Assembly (NCBI RefSeq): GCF_900169505.1
Contig: NZ_LT827021.1
Location: forward strand, 2,697,400 to 2,761,399
DNA length: 64,000 bases
Direction of reading: 5' to 3'
DNA from: Arabiibacter massiliensis
Lineage (GTDB): Bacteria > Actinomycetota > Coriobacteriia > Coriobacteriales > Eggerthellaceae
Below are positions 26,601 to 34,647 of the stretch, one piece after another. The notes under the pieces were generated by a model that saw only the letters and a program-made list of their open reading frames with translations, did not search any database and had not been told where the DNA came from. The stretch's first letter is position 1, and every line of letters begins with the position of its first letter. The translations under genes were made by a program, and so were the position numbers.

Positions 26601-26618
26601 CATCCGGACAACTTCTAA
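23610..26618 (+). CDS. Tat-exported molybdopterin (bis-PGD) oxidoreductase catalytic subunit 1
   Basis: 1002 residues. Tat signal MTRRSFTELAAVVGTAAALG at about 6-25. The Fe4S4 motif follows, with C55, C58, C63 and C91. The Mo-bisPGD domains then extend to the end, where the dinucleotide-binding domain is marked by the ITGRRIPVYFHSEHRQLPWCRELWPVPRMEINPETAAELGI region. C187 in the sequence QVCKGPRH aligns by motif with the metal-ligand Cys/Sec of formate dehydrogenases (C/U-H-G-P), so a cysteine ligand to Mo or W is likely. Related Eggerthellaceae enzymes include catechol dehydroxylases and DMSO-type reductases; the substrate here is unknown. AGGAGGG precedes the ATG. First gene of a three-gene operon. 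Confidence 0.9.
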   Translation: MGKLTMTRRSFTELAAVVGTAAALGVGANPAQALAESAQQQEGGGQGIKKIRSCCRGCGKVECGVWVYVQDGKVIRTEGDESCFNTMGNHCSKGQASIQAAYHPDRIKHPMKRTNPKGDENPGWVRISWDEAYQTIADNIMQIREKYGAQSLFTWCGTGRQWCMQSDAGMALELFGTPNIVAAYQVCKGPRHFSSRLDNVQAWSWSEVINHSTKYVQWATDPSISNYDDSSRLVTDVARQADAFIVVDPRMSNLGRTAKYWLNLRPGTDNAMALGWCHIILEHDLVDWQFVKRWSNAPFVVVPDMEPTGYTEAVQNTKGPYAYRTRLLTEADIDPSMVDWEVEGEGNPKRYLVFDQLNNRWTYWQADPEDAHWEGETWKKQTSGFTQDVSRLHDDESKVAGWIADLSEFDPLIDPALYGEFDVKLKDGSTHKGRPAWDLWAEYLQEFTPARVSEITGVDAQLIEDAVVEWATRDDPRIPNGGINYGLGVEHAGNSTQNCRAIMAACAMVGAIDTPGGQRGATSGWTEQSGPCSMLPSMGAFAFMPSPDLSLKMAGNEKMPLLYWYGVWCDANAAMECAHKEPDAPYEIHGGMIGSGDHMNMGNAKYNWEALNMLDFLFEANLWHSPTSGAADILLPVCHWTEINAYRIAQGASGGFGLCVKAVDPPGECKSDPLYFMELSKYFGVPAFDGDDPWLENVPGVDLEVENLTVQCCKQGCAPYKDWNELEAAFQEHGWWNMKREIPEDWGTYRRYEVGQAYRPAPHQQPAQLNINKPGFPTPTMKQEFWCTSIESFFPEGTDGPELAPGFTSEALPYYAEPKHGPVADAETYKEYPITCITGRRIPVYFHSEHRQLPWCRELWPVPRMEINPETAAELGIEQGDWVWIESPWGKVRQTADLYYGIKPGMINAEHQWWYPELAQADKGYELSCINCITDRKTQDKYNGSSNVRTYPVRVYKATPENSPFGNPIPCGNDGTEIIHDSTDPRLKLWEIGAAGIHPDNF

Positions 26619-26633
26619 GGGAGGAGGGGACTT

Positions 26634-27254
26634 ATGACTCAATATGCGATCGTCACCGATCTGGATCGGTGCGTGGGCTGCCTGGCGTGCTCGGTGGCAT
26701 GCAAGGTAGTCAACGGCGTGCCGACCGGGAGCTTTTGGAACAAGACGCTGCGCATCGGCCCGAACCCCAAAGAGGGCGGGAGCGGCCAGTGGCCCGACGT
26801 GGAGCTGTACTTCCTGAACGTGCAGTGCCAGCACTGCGCCGATCCCGAGTGCGTGAAGGTGTGCCCGACGGGCGCCTCGCACAAGCTTGAGGACGGCACC
26901 GTGCAGATCGACAAGAGCAAGTGCATCGGCTGTCAGTTCTGCGCGATGGCCTGCCCGTACGGGGTGCGCTACCTGAACGAAGAGGAGCGCGTGGTGGAGA
27001 AGTGCACGCTGTGCGAGCAGAAGATCTCGCAGGGCGAGCTGCCCCAGTGCGTGTCGCAGTGCTGCGGCATGGCGCGCTGGTTCGGCGATGCGGACGGCGA
27101 CATCCGCGATTTCGCGGGGCCGCGCGGCGAGACCATCGGCAGCTTCCTGGAGGAGTTCTCGGACGAGGCGGTGCATCATCTGCCCGACGTGGGGAACAAG
27201 CCGACGTTCCGCTACATCCTGCGCGACATGAAGTGGCAAGGAGGCGATGAATAA
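26634..27254 (+). CDS. Four-cluster ferredoxin subunit (DmsB/NrfC type), copy 1
   Basis: 206 residues with four cysteine groups for 4Fe-4S clusters in the usual order: CVGCLACSVAC, CQHCADPECVKVC, CIGCQFCAMAC and CTLCEQKISQGELPQCVSQC. It passes electrons from the membrane anchor to the Mo subunit on the outer face. It lacks its own Tat signal and probably rides with the catalytic subunit. Starts 15 nt after the reductase stop with GGAGGGG upstream; its stop overlaps the next start by 1 nt. Confidence 0.95.
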   Translation: MTQYAIVTDLDRCVGCLACSVACKVVNGVPTGSFWNKTLRIGPNPKEGGSGQWPDVELYFLNVQCQHCADPECVKVCPTGASHKLEDGTVQIDKSKCIGCQFCAMACPYGVRYLNEEERVVEKCTLCEQKISQGELPQCVSQCCGMARWFGDADGDIRDFAGPRGETIGSFLEEFSDEAVHHLPDVGNKPTFRYILRDMKWQGGDE

Positions 27255-28123
27255 TGGAACTGCAGTGGCCTTTGATTGTTTTCACCACGCTGGTGGCGTG
27301 GAGCGCGGGACTCTTTGCGAGCCAGAGCTTGATGGCGCTGGTTGGCGCGGGTAAGAAGTCGCAGATGACGGCGTGGGTGGCGTCGGCCGTGCTGCTGGCC
27401 GTCGGCGGCGTGGCGGTGTTCTTCCACCTGGAGCACTGGGAGAGGATCTTCAACGGGTTCGGGCACCTGACGAGCGGCATTACCCAGGAGCTGATAGCCA
27501 TCGTGGTGCTGGCCGTGGTCGCGGTGGTGTACCTGGTCATGATGCGGAAGTCCGACGACGGCGCGAGCGTGCCCAAGTGGCTGGCCGGCGTGTCGATCGC
27601 GGTGTGCGTGGTGCTGGTCGCCGTGATGGCGCACTCGTACACGATGGCGGCTAGGCCGGCGTGGGACAGCGTGCTCTGGATCCTCTATGTGATCGGCAAC
27701 GCCTGCGTGCTGGGGCCCGCGACGATGGCCGTCATCATGTCGCTCAAGGGCGACGACGTGGTGCCCGTCGCGCTCCCGGCCCTGATCGGCACCGCGATCG
27801 CGGCCGTCACAGCCGTGGCGTTCGCCGCCTTCCTCCAAGCGTCCGGCGGCTCCTTCGCCGAAGTCGGCTTCTACTTCGACCCGACGCATCCCACCAAGGC
27901 CATGGCCGACGCCGCCGCGACGGTGGCGGGCCAGGCGCCCCTCCTCTGGGGCGGTGCCGTGGTCGTCGGCGCGATCGTCCCCCTGGTCGCCGCCTTCATG
28001 GGCAAGCGCTCGGGCAACTGGAAGCTCTGGGGCTCCGTCGCGGTGGTCGCCGCCCTGATCGGCGCGGTCTGCCTCCGCGTCGCCTTCTACAACCTCGGCC
28101 TCTCGGTCTTCATGTTCTACTAG
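27254..28123 (+). CDS. DmsC-type membrane anchor subunit, copy 1
   Basis: 289 residues, about eight hydrophobic helices, starting MELQWPLIVFTTLVAWSAGLF and ending NLGLSVFMFY. Family: DMSO-reductase anchor (DmsC/YnfH). It oxidises menaquinol and feeds the ferredoxin subunit. The ATG overlaps the upstream stop (TAATG). The protein is almost identical to copy 2 at 33222-34091, far more so than the catalytic subunits are to each other. Confidence 0.93.
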   Translation: MELQWPLIVFTTLVAWSAGLFASQSLMALVGAGKKSQMTAWVASAVLLAVGGVAVFFHLEHWERIFNGFGHLTSGITQELIAIVVLAVVAVVYLVMMRKSDDGASVPKWLAGVSIAVCVVLVAVMAHSYTMAARPAWDSVLWILYVIGNACVLGPATMAVIMSLKGDDVVPVALPALIGTAIAAVTAVAFAAFLQASGGSFAEVGFYFDPTHPTKAMADAAATVAGQAPLLWGGAVVVGAIVPLVAAFMGKRSGNWKLWGSVAVVAALIGAVCLRVAFYNLGLSVFMFY

Positions 28124-28137
28124 GGATTTCGCTGAAT

Positions 28138-28290
28138 GGCATAAAAGGGGACTGTCCCCTTTTATGCCAAAATCCCTCGATGTCCCAAATGGGGACTGTC
28201 CCCATTTGGGACATCCGGAGCCCCCTGCGGGCGCGGTTCGTCTCCCCCAACCCCCTTGCAGACGACGAGCCGCCCCCGCAGGGGGCTCCG
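28138..28290. repeat. Palindrome cluster after operon 1
   Basis: Three structures in a row: GGCATAAAAGGGGAC-T-GTCCCCTTTTATGCC (28138-28168, perfect), GTCCCAAATGGGGAC-T-GTCCCCATTTGGGAC (28182-28212, perfect), and a 75-bp stem-loop with CGGAGCCCCCTGCGGGCG as left arm (28216-28290). The first lies 15 nt after the anchor stop and may act as terminator. The whole series recurs after operon 2. No gene in 28124-28484. Confidence 0.9.
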
Positions 28291-28313
28291 GGCGCGTCTT
28301 CGGGGCCTCTTGC

Positions 28314-28451
28314 GAAAAAAAATGCGCGCAATGGACGGATTGATGCTGCTGAGGTGGCATTTCGACCTGGGGTTTCCCTTGCGCGCCCTCGCGGGGACAT
28401 CCTTAAAGCGGCATCTCGCCCTGCGGAATCGTCCATTGCGCGCAAAAATTC
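28314..28451. repeat. 138-bp inverted-repeat element, copy 1
   Basis: Starts GAAAAAAAATGCGCGCAATG and ends with the near-complement (TCCATTGCGCGCAAAAATTC), giving arms of about 24 bp. A second copy of equal length lies at 34461-34598. Confidence 0.8.
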
Positions 28452-28484
28452 AGCCGGGAGCCCCGTTTTCCCGCTTCGGTCCCG

Positions 28485-29411
28485 CTACGCTTCGCGGCGG
28501 TCCTTGCGGTTCCGCATCAGATCCTTCGCCTCGTCGACGGCCTCGAAGAACTCGCGCAGGCGCTCCTCGTTCTCCGGGCGGTACACGGCGTAGGCGACCA
28601 GCTTCGCGTCGTCGTCCACCAGCGGGATGCAGGCGCGCTGGCCCGTCTCCATCAGAAGGCCGATCTGCCTCTGCGTCTTCTTCCACACGAGCACGCTGCC
28701 GCGCAAAGGCGTGCTGAAGAACTCCACGTCGTTGAGCGACGATACGGGGCGCGTCTTCGGGGCGAAGCCGTGCCGCGCGCAGATGGCCTCGATCTGCTCC
28801 CAGGCCGGGTTCGTCTTGTCGCTCACGAACTGCACGAGCGTCTCGTTGCGCAGGTCGTCCCATGCAATGGACGTCTGCGCGGCGAACCCGTGGTACGTGC
28901 CCACGATGGCCACGAGCCGGATGTCCAGAAACGGCCGCGACGCCAGGTGGCGCTCGGCTATCCTCTCTGGCAGGGTGTAGCCTACGAACAGGTCGATCTC
29001 CCCGCTTTCCAGCAGGTCGAAAGGGTCGTCGCTGGCGCGTTCGAACACGGTCGTCACGTGATGGCGCTCGCGGGCGATCATCGTGGCGAGCGAGGCGAGG
29101 GAGGCGACGTCGGAATCCTCCATATGCCCGGCGATGCGCACGGGGCTCTTCGCCTTGAGGGCGTCGATGACCTGCTGCGCGTTGTCGTAGGCGTTGACGA
29201 TGATGCCGGCGCTCTCGAACAGCGTGCGGCCGGCCTCGGTGAGCTGCACGCCCTTGCGGCTGCGGTCGAGCAGGTCGGCGCCGAACTCTCGCTCAAGCGA
29301 CAGCACGTGCTTGCTCAGCGCGGGCTGCGTGATGTTGAGGCTGCGCGCGGCCTCGGTGAAGTTGAGGCATTGCGCCAGCTCGATGAACTCCCTGCATTGG
29401 TCGATGTTCAT
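28485..29411 (-). CDS. LysR-family transcriptional regulator, copy 2
   Basis: 308 residues, same length as the paralogue at 22466. Winged helix-turn-helix at 1-43 (MNIDQCREFIELAQCLNFTEAARSLNITQPALSKHVLSLEREF), then the effector domain. The N-terminal DNA-binding part is well conserved with copy 1 while the effector domain has diverged, as expected if the two respond to different substrates. Divergent from the reductase at 29704. Start ATG 29411 chosen from the family pattern. Confidence 0.93.
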   Translation of the reverse strand: MNIDQCREFIELAQCLNFTEAARSLNITQPALSKHVLSLEREFGADLLDRSRKGVQLTEAGRTLFESAGIIVNAYDNAQQVIDALKAKSPVRIAGHMEDSDVASLASLATMIARERHHVTTVFERASDDPFDLLESGEIDLFVGYTLPERIAERHLASRPFLDIRLVAIVGTYHGFAAQTSIAWDDLRNETLVQFVSDKTNPAWEQIEAICARHGFAPKTRPVSSLNDVEFFSTPLRGSVLVWKKTQRQIGLLMETGQRACIPLVDDDAKLVAYAVYRPENEERLREFFEAVDEAKDLMRNRKDRREA

Positions 29412-29499
29412 GGGAATCCCCACCCCCTGCGTGCATTCTACCACCCCTTGCGCGTCCAGCGCTTGCGGACAGCTCAGCGATGCCCGAACGGCATAGGCC

Positions 29500-29596
29500 G
29501 ATAACGCCCGGGAATGGTAAGGGGTTCGATTGGAATTGTCGAGGCCGATCATGTGCCTGATCGTTATTTCCGCATGCAGGGGGCGCGGCCTATGCT
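29500..29596 (+). promoter_or_regulatory. Promoter and putative LysR operator of reductase operon 2
   Basis: GATAACG (29500-29506) and CGTTATTTCC (29562-29571) form an inverted pair. CGTTATTTCC is followed after 19 nt by TATGCT (29591-29596), as in operon 1. The distance between the inverted halves is 14 bp longer than in operon 1. The rest of 29412-29703 shows no gene. Confidence 0.6.
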
Positions 29597-29703
29597 GGAA
29601 GGCGAGGAGGGGCGGGCCGACGCGTTTTCGCGCTGACGGCGCCTCCTGCGCGCGCCGCCTTCGGGCTGCGCGCGGGAACATGCGGATCGAAGAGGAGGAG
29701 AGC

Positions 29704-32583
29704 ATGGGAAGGTTCTCAGTATCCCGCAGGACGTTTCTGAAGCTGGGAGCGGCAACGGCCGCTGCAGCGACGATCGCGTCCCCGGCTGCGGCGCTCGCCG
29801 AGACCGACGCGCCGGCATCGGGCGAGTCGGCGGTCAAGCGCGTGCGCACCGGCTGTCGCGGATGCGGCAAGATGGAGTGCGGCGTCATCGCCGTGGTGCA
29901 GGATGGCAAGGTCATCCGCATGGAGGGCGACCCGACGGCGTTCCAGTCGATGGGCAACTGCTGCACGAAATCGCAGTCGGCCATCCAGGCGGCGTACCAC
30001 CCCGACCGCCTGCATTACCCGATGAAGCGCACGAACGACAAGGAATCGGACGACCCTGGCTGGGTGCGCATCAGCTGGGATGAAGCGATGACCACCATCG
30101 TGTCGAAGTTCGACGAGTTGCAGGCGCGCTACGGCGGCGAGAGCCTGTTCGGCATGTGCGGCACGTCGCGCGTGTGGTGCATGTTCGGCGCGTCGAACGG
30201 CATGTATCTGTGGGACTCGCCCAACATCGTGCAGGCGTGGCAGATCTGCAAGGGCCCGCGCCACATGGCCACGCTCATGGTGTCGAGCTTCGCCGACAGC
30301 TGGATGGAGACCGTGGCGCACCCCGACGTGTACGTGGCCTGGGGCGGCGCGTCGGAGATGTCCAACTACGACGATAGCTGCCGCACCACCGTGGACGTGG
30401 CCACGCGTGCGAACACGCACATCTGCGTGGACCCGCGCGAGACGAACATGGGCAAGGAGGCCGACTTCCAGCTGCACCTGCGCCCCGGCACCGACGGAGC
30501 CATGGCGCTGGCCTGGTCGAACGTGGTCATCGAGAACGAGCTGTACGACGATTTGTTCACGAAGAAGTGGACGAACGCCCCCTTCCTCGTGTGCGAGGAC
30601 ATGGAGCCCACCGGTTGGACGGAGCCGTCGCCCATCGTCATGACGCCCTTCGAGCTGAAGACGCGTCTGCTGAAGGAGTCCGACCTGGTGGAGGGCGGCA
30701 GCCCGAAGCGCTTCATGGTGTGGGACCAGCTGGCGGGCAAGCTCACGTACTTCGACGCCGAGACGGGCTTCTGGGAAGGCGAACAGTGGACGAAGCCCAC
30801 GGCCGGCCGTGAGGCGCAGCAGGAGAACCTGGCCCCGGGCCTGCACCAAGGGTTCGTCATCGATCCCACGCCGTTCGACCCCGAGATCGATCCGGCGCTG
30901 TTCGGCGAGTTCGAGGTCACGCTCAAGGACGGCTCCGTGCACAAGGTGGAGCCGGTGTTCCAGAAGTACGCCGAGCGCTGCGCCGAGTACGACCCCGACA
31001 CCGCGGCCGAGATCACCGGCGTCCCCGCCGACCAGATCCGCGCGGCGGCGCTCGCGTACGGCACGCGCCTGCATCCCGAGAAGGGCTACGGCAACGGCGG
31101 CATCCAGTACATGCTGGCCACCGAGCACGCCAACACCGCCATCCAGAACGTGCGCGCGCTCGACTACCTCACGGCCATCACGGGCAACTACGACACGCCC
31201 GCCGGCCAGCGCGCCTCCACGCGCGCGCCCATCGAGGGCGGTCAGATGGGCTTCGCCAACAACGGATCCGGCATGCCCATGCTCTCGCCCGGGCAGATGG
31301 AGAAGATCCTCGGCCGCGAGGACATCCCGCTTCTGTACTGGTGGGGCATGTGGGCCGACGCGACCGCCACGTGGAACGCCGTGCTCACGGGCGAGCCGTA
31401 CCCGGTGGTGGGCGCGTTCAACTCGTCGGGCAACTTCATGAACCAGTGCAACACCACCACAACGTGGGAAGCGCTCAAGAAGCTGGACTTCTACGTGGAG
31501 GCCAACCTCTGGCACACGCCCGGCGGCGGCCTGTGCGACATCGTGCTGCCGGCGGCCCACTTCCTGGAGCTGTCGAGCCCGCGCTCGTCGCAGGGCGCGT
31601 CCGGCGCGATGGGCGCCACGGTGAAGTGCATCGACCCGCCCGGCGAGGCCAAGTTCGACGGCGAGATCATCCGCATGCTGTACGAGTACAAGGGCCTGCC
31701 GTACAACGTGATCCCCGGCTACCCCGAGTACCCCAGCGTGGAGGAGATGCTGGACATGTCGGTGGCGGGCTTCGAGCCGAAGGGCTGGAAGGTGTTCGAA
31801 GAGCGCTTCCAGGAGCACGGCTGGTGGGACTGCAAGGAAACCGAGCCGGAGCTGTGGGGCACGTACCGCCGCTACGAGACCGGCGGCATGCGCACGCGCA
31901 ACGCGGGCGGGTTCGTGGGCTCGCAGGGCGACAAGCTGCCCGGCTTCTACACGCCCACGAAGAAGATCGAGATATGGTCGACGGTGATGGAGTCGTACCA
32001 TCCCGACGGGCAGTGGAACCTGCCCACCTACGTGGAGCCGCCACACAGCCCGGTGAGCGATCCGGAGATGTACAAGGAGTACCCGCTCATCATCACGACG
32101 GGGCGGCGCATCCCGGTGTACTTCCACAGCGAGCATCGACAGCTGCCGTGGTGCCGCGAGCAGTGGCCGGTGCCGCGCGTGGAGATCAACCCTGAGGACG
32201 CGGCCGAGTACGGCATCGAGCAGGGCGATTGGGTGTGGATCGAGACGCCGTGGGGCAAGATCCGCGAGGTGGCCGACCTGTACTACGGCATCCGCCCCGG
32301 CACCATCAACTGCGAGCATCAGTGGTGGTTCCCCGAGTTCAAGCAGTCGGGGTCGGGCCACGAGCTGTGCGCCGTGAATCACCTCATCGACAACTGGGCG
32401 CGCGACCCGCATTGCGGCGCGTCGAACCTGCGCGCCTACCTGGGCAAGATATACAAGGCGACGCCGGAGAACTCGCCGTTCGGCAACCCGGTGCCGTGCG
32501 ACCACAACGGCGTGGAGATCATCCACACGCCCGACGACCCGCGCCTCAAGGAATGGTTGCCGACGTACGAGGGGAGGGAGTAG
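29704..32583 (+). CDS. Tat-exported molybdopterin (bis-PGD) oxidoreductase catalytic subunit 2
   Basis: 959 residues from ATG 29704 (GAGGAGGAG upstream). Tat signal SVSRRTFLKLGAATAAAA at about 6-23. Fe4S4 cysteines are C51, C54, C59 and C87 (or its neighbour C86). C182 in QICKGPRH is the likely Mo/W ligand. The C-terminal domain (TTGRRIPVYFHSEHRQLPWC region) is very close to copy 1, whereas the central substrate-channel region differs. Same family as subunit 1: DMSO-reductase superfamily, close to Eggerthellaceae catechol-dehydroxylase-like enzymes. Substrate unknown. First gene of the second three-gene operon. Confidence 0.9.
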   Translation: MGRFSVSRRTFLKLGAATAAAATIASPAAALAETDAPASGESAVKRVRTGCRGCGKMECGVIAVVQDGKVIRMEGDPTAFQSMGNCCTKSQSAIQAAYHPDRLHYPMKRTNDKESDDPGWVRISWDEAMTTIVSKFDELQARYGGESLFGMCGTSRVWCMFGASNGMYLWDSPNIVQAWQICKGPRHMATLMVSSFADSWMETVAHPDVYVAWGGASEMSNYDDSCRTTVDVATRANTHICVDPRETNMGKEADFQLHLRPGTDGAMALAWSNVVIENELYDDLFTKKWTNAPFLVCEDMEPTGWTEPSPIVMTPFELKTRLLKESDLVEGGSPKRFMVWDQLAGKLTYFDAETGFWEGEQWTKPTAGREAQQENLAPGLHQGFVIDPTPFDPEIDPALFGEFEVTLKDGSVHKVEPVFQKYAERCAEYDPDTAAEITGVPADQIRAAALAYGTRLHPEKGYGNGGIQYMLATEHANTAIQNVRALDYLTAITGNYDTPAGQRASTRAPIEGGQMGFANNGSGMPMLSPGQMEKILGREDIPLLYWWGMWADATATWNAVLTGEPYPVVGAFNSSGNFMNQCNTTTTWEALKKLDFYVEANLWHTPGGGLCDIVLPAAHFLELSSPRSSQGASGAMGATVKCIDPPGEAKFDGEIIRMLYEYKGLPYNVIPGYPEYPSVEEMLDMSVAGFEPKGWKVFEERFQEHGWWDCKETEPELWGTYRRYETGGMRTRNAGGFVGSQGDKLPGFYTPTKKIEIWSTVMESYHPDGQWNLPTYVEPPHSPVSDPEMYKEYPLIITTGRRIPVYFHSEHRQLPWCREQWPVPRVEINPEDAAEYGIEQGDWVWIETPWGKIREVADLYYGIRPGTINCEHQWWFPEFKQSGSGHELCAVNHLIDNWARDPHCGASNLRAYLGKIYKATPENSPFGNPVPCDHNGVEIIHTPDDPRLKEWLPTYEGRE

Positions 32584-32586
32584 ATC

Positions 32587-33222
32587 ATGACGCAGTATTC
32601 GATCGTCACCGATTTGAACCGGTGCGTGGGCTGCCTGTCGTGCTCGGTGGCGTGCAAGGCGGTGAACAACGTGCCCATCGGCAGCTACTGGAACAAGGTG
32701 CTGCGCATCGGGCCGAATGCGTCCATTCAAGGGTCGCAGGAAGGCGATCCGGCGTCCTACCTGTACTTCCTGCCGGTGCAGTGCCAGCACTGCAAGGAGC
32801 CCGAGTGCGTGAAGGTGTGCCCCACGGGCGCGTCGCACAAGCTTGAGGACGGGACGGTGCAGATCGACAAGTCGAAGTGCATCGGCTGCCAGTTCTGCGC
32901 GATGGCCTGCCCGTATAACGTGCGGTATTTGAATGAAGAGGAGCGCGTGGTGGAGAAGTGCACCCTCTGCGAGCAGAAGATCGCGCAGGGGGAGCTGCCC
33001 CAGTGCGTGTCTCAGTGCGGCGGCATGGCGCGGTTCTTCGGCGACTTGGACGCGGGCATCGAGACGTTCGAGGGCGCGGAGAACGGCACGGAGCGCATCG
33101 TGCTGGGCGACTTCTGCCTGCCGTTCTCGGATGCCGACGTGCACACGCTGCCGAACGTGGGCAACGAGCCCGCGCTCATGTACATCCTGAGGGATCACGA
33201 CTGGATGGGAGGGGAGGCGTAA
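32587..33222 (+). CDS. Four-cluster ferredoxin subunit (DmsB/NrfC type), copy 2
   Basis: 211 residues, four cysteine groups as in copy 1: CVGCLSCSVAC, CQHCKEPECVKVC, CIGCQFCAMAC and CTLCEQKIAQGELPQCVSQC. Long identical runs with copy 1 in the middle (for instance around the KLEDGTVQIDKSKCIGCQFC segment), with divergence at 50-65 and at the C-terminus. Starts 3 nt after the reductase stop; overlaps the anchor gene by 1 nt. Confidence 0.95.
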   Translation: MTQYSIVTDLNRCVGCLSCSVACKAVNNVPIGSYWNKVLRIGPNASIQGSQEGDPASYLYFLPVQCQHCKEPECVKVCPTGASHKLEDGTVQIDKSKCIGCQFCAMACPYNVRYLNEEERVVEKCTLCEQKIAQGELPQCVSQCGGMARFFGDLDAGIETFEGAENGTERIVLGDFCLPFSDADVHTLPNVGNEPALMYILRDHDWMGGEA

Positions 33223-34091
33223 TGGAGCTGCAGTGGCCTTTGATCGTGTTCACCACGCTGGTGGCGTGGAGCGCGGGGCTGTTCGGGACTCAGGCGCTGA
33301 TGGCGCTGCGCGGTGCGGGTAAGAAGTCGCAGATGACGGCGTGGGCGGCGTCGGCGGTGCTGCTGGTCGTCGGCGGCGTGGCGGTGTTCTTCCACCTGGA
33401 GCACTGGGAGAGGATCTTCAACGGGTTCGGGCACTTGACGAGCGGCATCACGCAGGAATTGATCGCCATCGTGGTGCTGGCCGTGGTCGCGGTGGCGTAC
33501 CTGGTCATGATGCGCAAGTCCTCCGACGGCGCGAGCGTGCCGAAGTGGCTGGCCGGCGTGTCGATAGCGGTGTGCGTGGTGCTGGTCGCCGTGATGGCGC
33601 ACTCGTACACGATGGCCGCCCGACCTGCGTGGGACAGCGTCCTCTGGATCCTCTACGTCATCGGGAATGCCTGCGTCCTCGGCCCGTGCACGATGGCCGT
33701 CATCATGTCGCTCAAGGGCGATGATGCGAAGCCCGTCGCGCTCCCCGCGCTGATCGGCGCGGCCCTCGCGGCCGCGGCGGCAATCGCCTTCGCCGCCTTC
33801 CTCCAGGCGTCCGGCGGCTCCTTCGCCGAGGTGGGCTTCTACTTCGACCCGACGCATCCCACCAAGGCCATGGCCGACGCGGCCGCCACCGTCGGAGGCC
33901 AAGCGCCCCTGCTCTGGGGAGGCGCGGTAGTCGTCGGCGCGATCGTGCCCCTGGTCGCCGCCATCGTCGGCCGCAAGTCCGCCAACTGGAAGCTCTGGGG
34001 CGCAGTCGCCGTCATCGCCTCCCTGATCGGCGCGGTCTGCCTGCGAGTGGCCTTCTACAACCTCGGCCTCTCGGTCTTCATGTTCTACTAG
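33222..34091 (+). CDS. DmsC-type membrane anchor subunit, copy 2
   Basis: 289 residues with the same eight-helix layout as copy 1 and nearly the same sequence throughout, including the C-terminal LGLSVFMFY. It connects the menaquinol pool to the second reductase. TAATG start-stop overlap with the ferredoxin gene. Followed by the same palindrome series as copy 1. Confidence 0.93.
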   Translation: MELQWPLIVFTTLVAWSAGLFGTQALMALRGAGKKSQMTAWAASAVLLVVGGVAVFFHLEHWERIFNGFGHLTSGITQELIAIVVLAVVAVAYLVMMRKSSDGASVPKWLAGVSIAVCVVLVAVMAHSYTMAARPAWDSVLWILYVIGNACVLGPCTMAVIMSLKGDDAKPVALPALIGAALAAAAAIAFAAFLQASGGSFAEVGFYFDPTHPTKAMADAAATVGGQAPLLWGGAVVVGAIVPLVAAIVGRKSANWKLWGAVAVIASLIGAVCLRVAFYNLGLSVFMFY

Positions 34092-34105
34092 GGATTTCGC
34101 TAAAT

Positions 34106-34253
34106 GGCATAAAAGGGGACAGTCCCCTTTTATGCCAAAAAGGTGTCCCAAATGGGGACTGTCCCCATTTGGGACATCCGGAGCCCCCTGCGGGCGCGGT
34201 TCGTCTCCCCCAACCCCCTTGCAGACGACGAGCCGCCCCCGCAGGGGGCTCCG
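34106..34253. repeat. Palindrome cluster after operon 2
   Basis: The same three structures as after operon 1: GGCATAAAAGGGGAC-A-GTCCCCTTTTATGCC (34106-34136), GTCCCAAATGGGGAC-T-GTCCCCATTTGGGAC (34145-34175) and the 75-bp stem-loop (34179-34253). The middle base of the first palindrome is flipped (A instead of T). Confidence 0.9.
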
Positions 34254-34273
34254 CGGCGCGGCTTCCCGGTCGC

Positions 34274-34401
34274 GGCAGGAATTTGCGGCTGTGGCACGCG
34301 CGGCGCGTTCGCGAAATTCGCGACCTGGGGAAACGTCGGCGGCTGGTCGCCCGCACCGCCCGAATTCAGCCTGATCCGTGCCACAGCCGCAAATTCCTGC
34401 C
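34274..34401. mobile_element. 128-bp MITE-like element, copy 2
   Basis: Terminal inverted repeats of 25 bp are perfect (34274-34298 and 34377-34401). It lies in a segment of about 184 bp (roughly 34254-34437) that is absent from the otherwise parallel sequence after operon 1. The segment therefore looks inserted after the duplication, or was lost from the other copy. Confidence 0.75.
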
Positions 34402-34460
34402 GCTTTGCCGGAGCGCCAGTTCCCCACAGGGGCTACGGGCGTGGTTTCGGGGCCTCTTGC

Positions 34461-34598
34461 GAAAAAAAATGCGCGCAATGGACGGATTGATGCTGCTGAG
34501 GTGGCATTTCGACCTGGGGCTTCCCTCGCGCGCCCTCGCGCGGGTGCCCTCAAAGCGACATTTCGCCCTGTGGAATCGTCCATTGCGTGCAAAAATTC
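34461..34598. repeat. 138-bp inverted-repeat element, copy 2
   Basis: Same length and ends as 28314-28451; the right arm has one change (GCGTGC for GCGCGC). Inverted arms at 34464-34488 and 34574-34598. No gene is seen anywhere in 34092-34682. Confidence 0.8.
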
Positions 34599-34647
34599 AG
34601 CCGGGAGCTCGAAAGGCTCCGCCCCCCGGTTTCGGCGCAGACGAGAC

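Noticed and set aside
29716..33198. 1160-codon minus-strand frame opposite reductase operon 2
   Set aside because: Shadow of the reductase and ferredoxin genes, which have unmistakable Tat, Fe-S and molybdopterin motifs.
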